DNA of 64,000 nt from Mimachlamys varia (lineage: Eukaryota; Mollusca; Bivalvia; Pectinida; Pectinidae). The position numbers were made by a program, and so were the translations under genes. Below, in pieces: positions 12,776 through 23,492 of the stretch. The DNA lies in the NCBI GenBank assembly GCA_947623455.1, contig OX392538.1, positions 5,394,001 to 5,458,000 of the forward strand, written 5' to 3'. Positions within the stretch are counted from its first letter, which is position 1; each line of letters starts with the position of its first letter. The notes below the pieces were generated by a model that was not told where the DNA came from, searched no databases, and saw only the letters and a list, made by a program, of their open reading frames with translations.

Positions 12776-12794
12776 ACTATGACTAACTCGGGCA

Positions 12795-13280
12795 CCTTAC
12801 TAATAAGCTGTATGAAAAACGTGACGATTTCGATTTTCCGATCGTGAGCTTTCCTTTTCTTGATAGTAGCATCCCTGCTTCTCCATCCTATTGTGTTTAT
12901 ATATCGCAGTTGATTCGTTATTCTCGGGCTTGCTTGGAATATCGAGATTTTCGTGATAGATGTCAACTGCTTACGGCACAGGGATTTAAGAGATGCAGGT
13001 TCATGAAAACTATGGGCAAGTTTTATGGTCGCCATCTTGATCCCGTCGAGAAATATTATGTATCTTTGTGTGATATGGAAATGCAAGTTTTTGAGTTTGC
13101 TTATTTGTGGCGGGTGTCGTCGATGAAGCAGAAGACGCTTACCCCTCCGGAACACCTGGTCTTATTCTCTTGTGCTTTTACGAGAGTATGCATGTAAATC
13201 TTTCTTTTGTTCCTATTTTGCCTCTAGTTTAATCGATTTTGAGTTCGGATTATGGTTTTGTTGACGCTAAAGTATTCTAT
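12795..13280 (+). mobile_element. RT-family retroelement remnant: RT C-terminus plus 3' tail
   Basis: Translation gives KLYEKRDDFDFPIVSFPF, then IPASPSYCVYISQLIRYSRA, EYRDFRDRCQLLT and KFYGRHLDPVEKYYVSL, the conserved C-terminal region of an RT family abundant in molluscs and other invertebrates. It is followed directly by the non-coding tail: GGGTGTCGTCGATGAAGCAG, CCGGAACACCTGGTCTTATT, TTTAATCGATTTTGAGTTCG, TTGTTGACGCT. This copy shows that the tail fragments scattered through the window are 5'-truncated 3' ends of this element. Whether the 354-base open frame is ever translated is doubtful because it is truncated. Confidence 0.82.
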
Positions 13281-14132
13281 GATTTTTTAACATATGGAAG
13301 TATGACATAATTCAGGAACAATTATCAGGTTTGCAGTTAAGAAGCATCCATAGTTTAATGACATATTTAAGGACAAGTAATTAATTTTATGACGATTTAT
13401 ATATTTGATTCATAGGTTTTTTAGTCGATCAAAAACAAGAAAGAATACGTTATGATATTTATTTGAACTTGGAACTTTAATTTTCAATTGAATTATTTAC
13501 ATAAATTGATTAAGAAATCGATTCAAATTCACGTGTTATCTAAACATTGGTAATACAATTCCACATTAATCTTTCATTGCAAATGAAAATGAATAACAAC
13601 ATATATTAGAGATCATGCTTTTGATCACATCACATCATCACCTTTATGAGGCACTATTAAGGTTGATTATCTGCGTTGCACTCGACTATGTTGATTTGAA
13701 ACTTACATGAAACTTACACATCCGTCTCTGGTTATAACTGTCGTGTAAGCTAGCCTTAGATATAGTCTCTATCACTTATCCATTCATATCCTTTATATCG
13801 TTTTGTCAGGTCAGGGGAACTTTAAATTTGCGGTTTATTTTTGTAAGCAGGAAAAGCATACTGCATTAACTATTGTTACAATAAACAGCTTTAAGAAACC
13901 AATAACCGTATCACATACATGTACTTTGTTGATTACTTATGACATCAGATTGACGAATGCATAACAATATCTACTGCAAAATTAAAAGCTACTGCTTTCG
14001 GTCTATTGCCGACTTAAAATGCAATTTGATCAAACCAAACCGCCGGTTATACAGATCACAAAATCTTACATATATGAGGAGCATACGTTAGGCAATGTTA
14101 TTCTTATAGGGCACGATGTATAGAGGATATTC
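13281..14132. other. Intergenic, nothing recognised
   Basis: AT-rich sequence without coding or repeat signal that I could identify. Confidence 0.4.
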
Positions 14133-14210
14133 GATGATTTGCCGTTTAATATAAAAATATATTTCACGAGTATAAGTGAAATATATTTGATATAAAACGG
14201 CAAACCATTG
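14133..14210. repeat. Imperfect palindrome, ~30-base arms
   Basis: TTTGCCGTTT and ATATATTTCAC in the left arm are mirrored by GTGAAATATAT and AAACGGCAAA in the right arm, with an 11-base loop. Located about 600 bases downstream of copy B. Confidence 0.8.
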
Positions 14211-14807
14211 AATTTTCTTTTTATTACATTTCGAAAGAGGACTTAAGATACTTTTATTATGTTTTTCTTTACTTGCTTACTGGAAAGTAACTAGGCCGAA
14301 TCCGTCGAAATCACAACCGATCGGGTCCAGTACACAGCCATTCTGATCTTCCAATTTATTACATATTAAATTCTGTAACAGTTCTGTATCAATATTTACT
14401 GTTGATGCCATTTATTCAAGACCATCTTTCCTCAATAGACAAGTTCTAGCAGACGACAACAATACCGAGCCTCCAATGCCAGGTGACGATGGAGGAGTTC
14501 GATTCGATCAAGGGGAGCAGCTCATACAAAGGTTCCGGTGTAACGTGAAAAAATGACCTGGTGGAAAACTATCCACCACTGAAATCTACGGCGGGTCATC
14601 TTCTATTTTCACTGCAAAATCGTATGTTGTCACTACTTATAAATGCATGAAGATATAAGTGTTATCAGTTTGATAACTTTCTATATTTTCTAGGCAAAAA
14701 TGTAATGAAATTTTTTTTATGGATATGAGGCACTGATAGAAAAAAATAATATCGTACACATATTTCTGTCCCGTTCGAATCTCTAACACCTCCACCCGTG
14801 TCAATTA

Positions 14808-17800
14808 TCACTCATTGTCCGCCATCCTGATGCCGTACGGCCGGAGGTGATACACAACGTACTCCAAACCGTACATAAGCCCAGGTGATATGTAATGGAA
14901 GGACACGGCGAAGTCGCTGATACTGTTTAAACCCTGAAATATTAGAGTCTAGTGATACACTGTATAGACTGATACTGTTAAACACTGAAATATTAAAGTC
15001 TAGTGATACACTGTATAGACTGATACTGTTTATACCCTGAAATATTAAAGTCTAGTGATACACTGTATAGACTGATACTGTTTATACCCTGAAATATTAA
15101 AGTCTAGTGATACACTGTATAGACTGATACTGTTTATACACTGAAATATTAAAGTCTAGTAATGCACTGTCTATACTGATACTGTTTAAACCCTGAAATA
15201 TTAAAGTCTAGTGATACACTGTATAGACTGATATTGCTTATACCATGAAATATTAAAATCTAGCGATACACTGTATAGACTGATACTGTTTAAACCCTGA
15301 AATATTAAAGTCTAGTGATAAACTGTATAGACTGATATTGCTTATACCATGAAATATTAGAGTCTAGTGATACACTGTATAGACTGATACTGTTAAACCC
15401 TGAAATATTAAAGTCTAGTGATACACTGTATAGACTGATACTGTTTTATACCATGAAATATTGAAGTCTAGTGATACACTGTATAGACTGATACTGTTTA
15501 TACCCTGAAATATTAAAGTCTAGTGATATACTGTATAGACTGATAATGTTTATACCATGAAATATTGAAGTCTAGTGATATACTGTATAGACTGATAATG
15601 TTTATACCCTGAAATATTAAAATCTAATGATACAATGTATAGACTGATACTGTTTAAACCCTGAAATATTAAAGTCTAGTGATACACTGTATAGACTGAT
15701 ACTGTTTATACTCTGAAATATTTAAGTCTAGTGATACACTGTATAGACTGATACTGTTTAAACCCTGACATATTAAAATCTAGTGATACATTGTATAGAC
15801 TGAAACTGTTTAAACCCTGAAATATTAAAGTCTAATGCACAATGTATAGACAGATACTGTTTATACATAAACCCTGAAATATTAAAGTATAGTGATACAT
15901 TGTATAGACTAATACTGCTCACACCCTAAACTATTTAAGTCTAGTAATACACTGTTAAAACTGATAGTGTATATACCCTGAAATAATAAAGTCTAGTAAT
16001 ATACTGTATTCACATTCGTGCTGTAGAAGATTATAACAACATCTGCTGATGTAGCGCCCTCAGTTGCATTTTTATCTACAATGAATTTGCTATTCCAGAT
16101 ATAACTACATGCAAACAAATAACATTTAAGTAAATGTTTTACAGTGCTATATAATACACATATCTTTTACTGCTAAATTTGTACAAACCCAATCATGCTT
16201 TATTAAATTTGTCATCAATAGCAATGTGTGTTATAGGACTGTTATAACATTTGCTAAATCATTCAGTGCTAAAATGTGATTATCCGTATCAACATAATGC
16301 ATTTGTACGAGTACTTAATAAAATTAATTTTCTATAACTGCATTTTCTGTATTTTAGATAAACATACATCAAAGGCTTATATCGAAAGAGCGATAACTCG
16401 TACACTCTGAAACGCCATAACTAGCAAGTTCATTGTTTGAATTATATACAAAACAAAAATAGCCTGGACTTTAACTTGTTAATGTTAACTTAAATGTACT
16501 AAACAAGATGTGACTTCATGTATATCAGGCCACACTGACGTGAAGTACGAACAGATGTGTAGTGCAGATTACCTCATTATTTGCCCGATTGTATCATATT
16601 CTAAATCTTAAAGGTGTATCCTATTGTGTGTGTTTTGTACAGTTCGTTGTTGACGCAAAAACATTAACTTCTCAGGTGATATTGGTTTTGTATATTACCA
16701 ATCAATATCATAAGTTGACATGGTACTCACAGACTTTGCCCCGTTAGCATCATATCGGATATACCAGTCGGGGTACTTCCCAAATAGGTGTCCCCACGGC
16801 TGAAAACAGTGGAATCTACTTCTTCCTAGGGAGTCGGTGCTGTTAACTATTCTCACTCCAACATTCTGCATGCAGCCACCCTGTTGTGAATACACAAAAA
16901 CCTCATAGCTGACTAATTTACTCAACAAAATACAACTCAGATGGAAACATGCTAACCTGCTCCTACACAATGTACTTATAAGGAAGAATATATCATACGG
17001 ACAAAAGAAATTGGAATAACGGAAAATCTTATGGTTATGCTCATTTATGCTCAGCGACTTTCCTGCTCAACAATGCTTATTAATATGTCTACACATTTCT
17101 GATTGCCAATAATGCCAAACTTCTCACTTTTAAAAGGTGACAATTACTCTGATGCCACCTTGGTTTACATGGCGGGTGTCGTCGATGTGGCTGAAATGTC
17201 CTATAATAAGCTAAAGTTATTTTATAATGGTACCCGATAATGATGAGATTATGTAATCTGCCTTGGGATAGTGTGAACTGATGTCATCTTCATTTTGCAA
17301 CAATATTTAGGTACACTGCAAAAGTCCAATTAGAACGCCAAGCGCGGTCATATCATACCGACAATGGGTGAACCAGTCATTCGACTCCCATAATGCTGAG
17401 CGTCAAGCAGGGAGTAGTAACTACCATTTGTGAGACCAGGGTACAGCACTCGAAGCCTTCGGGGGGGGGGATGCTAACCTCAAGAACAAAAGAGAGCTAG
17501 CGTCAAGGCAGACTTTAGGAAACAGCTGAATGAAGAGAAAAGACAATATTCCAAGTTCAGCCGCCTCTTACGAACATGCAATGGGGCAGCATGTATACTT
17601 TACAACCTACACGCTGGGCGATTTTATTTTTCCTTAAGGAGGAAAACAATATTTAACAAAACTTACCATATGATGATCCTCCCCGTATCCATCTATAGTG
17701 CAATTTCGGGGCTGAATTCCATGAACCACGAGTCTACGTAATGCCTCCTTGCTCATAACGTACCCGGCGCCACCACTGTGGTACCCCTGCTTAACATATG

Positions 17801-20472
17801 GTGTGAAGTGATGACCGAAGTAGACAGGATCGTTCGGGGAGTATGGTTCTAACAAATGTCGTAAGTTTTCTAAAATAACGTAAGTATCGTCATCGGCCTT
17901 AAGGAACCAATCAGCGTCGTCTATGTGATGTTGGTAAATATACTCGAATGCCTTCATTGATTTTCCTGTGAGGTGATTTCGACCCTCACTGATGTTGACG
18001 CCGACGGTCGGAAAAGTATTATTTGTCACAGAACTAATAAACAGGACCTTGTTACATCGTTTCGTCCACGTGTTTTTCACGTGTATAGTTTTTTTGTCCA
18101 GATTTCCTGGGCTGGTCATGATGTAACACAGCACTCGCACCTTCTGTTCCAGTCGTCTGGCTTCCGTGTCATCGTCACCTGTACCAGATCAACAACGGAA
18201 TACCATAGTCATGTATTGGTTTTCCAATTACTAAACAATGGTTTAACTTAATGAATAGAAAAATATACGAATTATTTTGATATAAATTTCCTTAATAACA
18301 GACATCTGAGTGAGAGCACAGAAATAAAGTTGGAGCTCAGAAAAAAGTAAGAGCACATAGATAAACCGTGAGACAAAAAAAAAATAAAATAACAACACAA
18401 AAATAAAGTGACAGCACATAAATAAAATGAAAGCATTAAGATAAAATGGAAGCTCGGAGATAATATGAAAGCACAGAAATAAAGATAAAGCTCAAAACTA
18501 AAGCCTTACCAAACCGAAACGAAAGAAAACAACTATTTTATGCAACTGTGATATGCAATTGTTGGTTTCTTCCATGAGATCATGTACATTTCATTCTCTT
18601 TATCTAGCTCATTCCCTTAGGAAAATGAGGTTCCAACAATGATAAGTGAAGATTTATTAGATGTATTGATTTACACTCTTTTGTAGCATATATTGTTAGA
18701 ATAATGTATGACTAAGTACCCTCAATGCGGCCTTGGGTCATTGCCCTTATCCAAGATTCGTCTTTTATGGTGTGATATTGGTGAGTTCCTTTATCACAAT
18801 GGTGGATGTCTTTGATGAAGCAGATAATAATTATGTTATATGACACTTCTTACATTTACAAGAGCATCCGTGTTAGTATTTCCTTTCGCCATATTTTATT
18901 CTAATTTTATCTGTTTTAAAAAACGTGGCAGTAAGATTAACAGAAAAGGTTTGCTAGGTGAATAGGCACTTGAAAAGGTTGCTAAGTGAATAGGCACTTG
19001 GAAAGTTTGCTAGTTGAATAGGCACTTGAAAAGGTTTGCTGGTGAATAGGCACTTGAAAAGGTTTGCTAGGTGAATAGGCACTTGAAAGGTTTGCTAGGT
19101 GAATAGGCACTTGTCTGACGTCTCCTACTGACAAAGATGAGCACGACAATATTTTATGTAAAAAATGAACTAGATTTACATGGCGGGTGTCGTCGATGAA
19201 GCAGAAGACATTTACTCTTCCGGAACACCTGGACCCGTATTCATTAAACTGATAACATGCTCAAGCATGGATTCTGTGCTAAAGCCAGCTTTCTTGAAAC
19301 TCACCTGAATCTTGTCGAATAGTAAAAAAAATCATTGTAAATTATGAAAACAGCTTTCGACGTATTGTCTTTCCAATTTTTTACCAAAACTTTGACAAAA
19401 TTAGATTGTTTAAATAATCTATAGCCATAACAAGAAATAAGGCTGGAGCACAGAATCCATGCTAAAGCGCCAGAACGGTTACATGATTACAAGCACTGGT
19501 CGTATTCGCCTGTACTTTTACAAGAACATACACATATATTTCCTTTTCATATTTTGTCCCTATTTTATTGGATTTTAGTTCGTGTAATGGTTGTGATGAC
19601 GTTTCGGTATTATCGTTTTTGCTACATATATTGTGACATTCCAATAAAAAAACTGTATAACTTTTAGCTTAAACTTTTGTTCTGGTGGCACTAGCGACCT
19701 ATAACCTCATTGTGTATTTAAGAACATTTTATTCAAACCTGAAGTAAAAATATATCAAACATACAGTATTCATCTGAAACCATCAGTGAACATTTGCATC
19801 TTTTGCTCATTTGTATCTACCTTTGTGAAATGAGTCGTCTCTCTCCGTTTGCCAAAGTAAAGGTTCCCCGTTGTGCTGCTCCTCTCTGGGTTTGTCGACC
19901 GCTGTAGATGAGACCGTTGGGCAAACACAGCTCCTCTGTTCGGCAGACAGTCGACTAAGGACGATTTTGGAGTCGTGGCTGTACTTTAGATTTGATAACA
20001 GTAACACGGAGCCATACACCATAGTCAGGATCACACACCACCATACTGGCGTCACAAATGCAATTTCGTTAGCTTGTAAATAATGTACAATCCAGAATCC
20101 TCAAAATACTTAAAACTCCCTTGAAAGATGTTTTGTAAGTAGATTGGCAAAGACTGAACAGTTAAAGACAATAGACATGTTTAAAATGCCCAATAACTTG
20201 TTTCCTTATAGTACTATGATATTGAATTAAAATTAGCATGAAATAAGCGTTGCAAATGTATCTTCAGACATAACGTCAGTAAAGAGTAAAGGAACATTTC
20301 CTATATAATCTTTCTTTATATTCTGCAGTATTTTAATATGGATACAGTATGCTCCAATGGCACTCAATTGAATTCAAATCGTATTACATTTTTCTACATA
20401 ATTTCATGTCATTATTTAACAGACTAAAATACACCCATTTCAGGACTTACCGTTCGCTGAACATCCATTCAT
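14808..20472 (-). CDS. C1GALT1: C1GALT1-like beta-1,3-galactosyltransferase, copy B (5 coding exons)
   Basis: Coding exons: 20451-20472, 19821-20045, 17667-18178, 16731-16880, 14808-14933 (344 aa). The first four exons have the same lengths as copy A (22, 225, 512, 150), showing recent common origin. Exon 1 encodes MNGCSAN; exon 2 the signal anchor ([13 protein letters not shown]); exon 3 the catalytic core with KADDDTYV and [15 protein letters not shown]; exon 4 the LGRSRFHCF block; exon 5 [10 protein letters not shown] and YHLRPYG. The GRCM-type motif reads GGCM here and the residues before it (EDHHM) differ from the EDVFL of copy A. An alternative acceptor at 20073-20074 would add nine codons in frame. 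Intron 4 contains a 52-bp minisatellite that includes duplicated copies of the terminal splice acceptor. Golgi type II topology and core-1 transferase activity are inferred from the family. Confidence 0.88.
14934..16010. repeat. 52-bp minisatellite carrying duplicated splice acceptors (copy B intron 4)
   Basis: About 20 head-to-tail units with a period of 51-53 bases (for example unit starts at 14934, 14985, 15037, 15089). Read on the gene strand, each unit contains the acceptor TATTTCAG followed by about 17 bases matching the start of the terminal exon (GGTTTAAACAGTATCAG or a one- to two-base variant), then intron sequence. The array therefore begins exactly at the intron 4/exon 5 junction and repeats it. 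Units at the far end (15830-16010) are degenerate. Confidence 0.93.
16011..16730. other. Remainder of intron 4, copy B
   Basis: AT-rich intronic sequence between the minisatellite and exon 4. No repeat family or coding potential recognised. Confidence 0.5.
16881..17666. other. Intron 3 of copy B
   Basis: Mostly unique AT-rich sequence with a short scrap of the dispersed retroelement tail at about 17155-17190 and a run of G at 17460-17470. Copy A has an intron at the same place; copies C and E do not. Confidence 0.55.
18310..18510. repeat. Degenerate ~20-base tandem repeat
   Basis: Roughly ten imperfect repeats of an AATAAAGTGAGAGCACAG-like unit inside intron 2 of copy B. Confidence 0.6.
18740..18910 (+). 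mobile_element. Degenerate retroelement 3' tail
   Basis: Keeps GGTGGATGTCTTTGATGAAG, ACATTTACAAGAGCATCCG and TTTCCTTTCGCCATATTTT in consensus order. Intronic in copy B. Confidence 0.6.
18943..19113. repeat. 29-base minisatellite, ~6 units
   Basis: Six near-identical units containing GGTTTGCTAGGTGAATAGGC, period 28-30 bases, intronic in copy B. Confidence 0.9.
19165..19640 (+). mobile_element. Retroelement 3' tail interrupted by a foldback element
   Basis: Tail left part ends CCGGAACACCTGG at about 19232; tail right part resumes CTGGTCGTATTCGCCTGTAC at about 19496 and runs to GACGTTTCGGTATTATCG. The interruption is the 19233-19495 element. Confidence 0.8.
19233..19495 (+). mobile_element. 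Foldback MITE nested in a retroelement tail, copy 1
   Basis: About 260 bases with inverted terminal regions: CATGCTCAAGCATGGATTC and GTGCTAAAGC at the left, GGAGCACAGAATCCATGC and TAAAGCGCC at the right. No coding capacity. Same insertion point as the copy at 38756-39003. Confidence 0.75.
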
Positions 20473-21448
20473 CCTTCGAATTATGTAAGAATAATCAGTA
20501 ATGATCAGAATATAATGTCTATTACATATCCAGTAATAATGCTTAGCAATACATCCACGTTATCACCATATTTCGAACAGGATGAGAAATGATTGATGTA
20601 TGTATTGACTATTTCGCATACAGTTACATTGACATTGACAAAATCGATCCATGTACAAGCCTTGCGGGCGGATTATTTTTGCCCATGTATAATGAAGTAT
20701 GAAAGAATGAGGGTGAGTACGTAGCATCATCATGACAAAATAAGTTATAACATATCACTCTGTTACATGTAACGGTAGCTCAATATGTGAGGATATTAAT
20801 ATGTACAGTGTAATCTATAATATAGTTATGTAATAACATAATTTAATAAACCAGTGAAGAGTAAAAACCACTTTGTTATTGATAATTTTGCAAATTGACA
20901 TCACAAATTCATTTTGCAATGATGGTAGTTTTTAGCTGGTGAGCGAAGACAATGTTTCTTAATAATTCGCTCTTTACTACTGAAAAATAACAGTAGTCCA
21001 TTTGGTTTTAATATCACGTGCTAAGCCTGAAGTCCACATTCTAGTGTAGAGTTGATTCAGTTGAGCTGCTGAAGATGTTCCCAAAGTTTGGGCTATTTTA
21101 AGGGGAAATTACTCGTTACGATATCCATTATGTTTCATATATAAAAGTAATTCTTGTATCATGTCCCTCGTTTAGATCCTCATCTCTGGTAACAAGTGCG
21201 CGAATGCGAATAAAAAAAACACTTACACCTGTCGCCTTCTGATCGAGTTAGGGGTTCTTACAACCGGAACAGATAACCAGCTGTAACAGTCAGAGTCGAT
21301 CATACACAAATCTCTTCAGTGGAAGTCACCATGTATTAAATTATAAGTGTCGCATTTATTCAAATCAGATGACAGACTACTTTTCACATTTCTTTCTACA
21401 AAATGTATGTTTCTTCCGATATGTGAATTAAAACGGGTTTATGTTAGT

Positions 21449-21613
21449 TAAGGATTAACTTGTATCATATTGTTAATGTTATAGAAGTATAACACAAAAA
21501 CCCTGGATTGTACTCTAAATAAATCGCAAAGCGGATTATGATGAGAGTACACTCCGTTTTTTGTGTGTGTTATAAACCCATAACATAAAAAAACGATTCA
21601 AGTTAATTCTTAT
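21449..21613. mobile_element. Imperfect foldback element (MITE-like)
   Basis: Two inverted arms of about 65 bases (left from AGGATTAACTTG, right ending CAAGTTAATTCTT) surround a short centre. Arms match imperfectly, including TTATAACACA-type blocks. No coding capacity. Confidence 0.65.
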
Positions 21614-22302
21614 TACTTACCCTGCGATTAGTCACTGTATTAATGGACTCTTTTTCTGTAACTAAGATGTTGCATCAACCAATCAAAAGCAACATTCTGG
21701 AAATCAAGGCCTACGGCCGAAAACATGAACACAGGTTGTGCAAGAAAGGAAAGAGACGTGTATAAATGTATATTTTGTATGTAAGTAACTTGTGTGAAAA
21801 CCATGGTTACCACATCAAAAACTACTCAAAAATGCAAAAAAAACCTACACTATTTCTGACCTAAAAATTTACCCCCGCCAATCGGAATTTTTTTCTTAGT
21901 TCTATCTAAAACTAAAGATTACATACTTGGTTACAGAATTATCTGTGTCCCAGCATAGGTCGTTTGTTTAGATTTTTTGCTGTTTTCCCTCTTGTGCTGT
22001 TGTCGAAATTTCACTTCCTGTAAAGCTAGCTTTTCATGTGTAGACACCCGTATCAGAAGGGTCAAAATTTTAATCTCTAACAAAATTTTTTCTCTCTCTC
22101 TCTTTTTACAAATGTGAAGTCCACAAAGTCCACTTTATCATGCTTATGCCAATTTTACTCCTTATTTTGGTTTTAGATTTTGATAGGCATGCTATTATGG
22201 GGGTTATTCAAAGTACAAAAATATCACCCATGGCCACAAAATCCTTCTATACACTGCCACCTTACATTTGTTAGCCAATTAACATGCTTGTTTCAAACAA
22301 AA

Positions 22303-22368
22303 CTTAGCCATGACAAGAAATAAGGCTTGAGCACAGAATCTATGCTAAAGCGCCAGAACGGTTACATA
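22303..22368 (+). mobile_element. Partial foldback MITE end
   Basis: Matches the right end of the element nested at 19233-19495 and 38756-39003: GAGCACAGAATC, ATGCTAAAGCGCCAGAACGG. The left half is missing. Confidence 0.6.
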
Positions 22369-23492
22369 TAACACAAACAAGCCGAAGGGAAATGACTATA
22401 TGATTGACCTTCATGTGGGCATACATGTACTAATGTTTATCATGTTGTGAACAAAGTGCGAAACGTTTCACACAAGACGGTATTTACAGTGTATAACAAT
22501 CAAGTGTAAGACGAAACGTGTGCAGTGTCGGGGGAAACAGGTATGCTAGATACCATTCCATGTCTTCTAAAACGCCACTGGTGTTGAAAAGCCTGCTTGA
22601 TCGGGATTATGTCTCCGTGTATTCCTTACGACATGTGGAATGAAGAGCATTTGCCCATTTTCATCACTTGAAATTCATACCAATTTTCTTACACTTTCCT
22701 TTCCACAATATCGTCCAGGTTTCGTGCTGTTGGTAACAATTCATAAACAAAATGCATTTTTACCAGTACACGCATAAAAGGATAAGGAAGAGAAACTTAA
22801 TATTATAATCTCCCGATGATAAGAGTTATACAACATTTGTGTGGTACGATCATCTTTTAATTTCTTTCACTTAAGATATATCCCCTACGTTACTTTGAGA
22901 AAGAATTCATTTCACGACAGATATAATAGATTACGTCACCATGTAACTCTTTACTCCGTTAGGATTTGGCGTACTTTTTAGCGGCATTGTGTGTAGTAGA
23001 TGAGGACTGTATGTAAACAAGAAGTGGTTGGTATATGTACACTGTATATGGATACTAGCGGTCGTTGTTGATATTACATACCGAAAGTCTGTGTTATTTA
23101 TCAAAAAAAGCTTTTAGAGCTTAAGTCTTTGACAACACTTTATATCAATAACATACAGAAAGAAGTCAATTCCAAATTTGTTATGTAAGGTCATTACAAA
23201 GGACAGCTTGGTATCATGTGCCAAAGACCTTTGTCAATTAAGTATTATCGGGAGACGATGCTGTCACTTTGTCTTTAATTTCAGAGATATTCGAAGGACT
23301 AAAAGCCTGTATCAACGAACTTTAAAAATACCGTAAGACCAACAGCAGAAGCCAACAGTTTGTCTATTTTGGATTTCTGGAAACTCCCAGGGACTGATAA
23401 ACTGTGTCACTGTCAATGCAAGTAATGAACAGTATTCCATCGGTCGATGCAATATAACATAAAATGGTTTGCGTCAAACTAATCAGTTTTGA

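Larger units (their letters stand above)
18179..19820. other. Intron 2 of copy B, repeat-filled
   Basis: Contains a degenerate ~20-base tandem (18310-18510), a retroelement tail (18740-18910), a 29-base minisatellite (18943-19113) and a second retroelement tail with a nested foldback element (19165-19640). Confidence 0.6.
20473..23492. other. Intergenic region between copies B and C
   Basis: No gene recognised. It holds the upstream block shared with copy A (21175-21330), a foldback element (21449-21613), and a partial copy of the MITE seen nested in retroelement tails (22303-22368). The remainder looks unique and AT-rich. Confidence 0.5.

Noticed and set aside
14934..16010. CRISPR-like or satellite array
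   Set aside because: Units are contiguous without unique spacers and the unit derives from the adjacent exon junction; eukaryotic intronic minisatellite.
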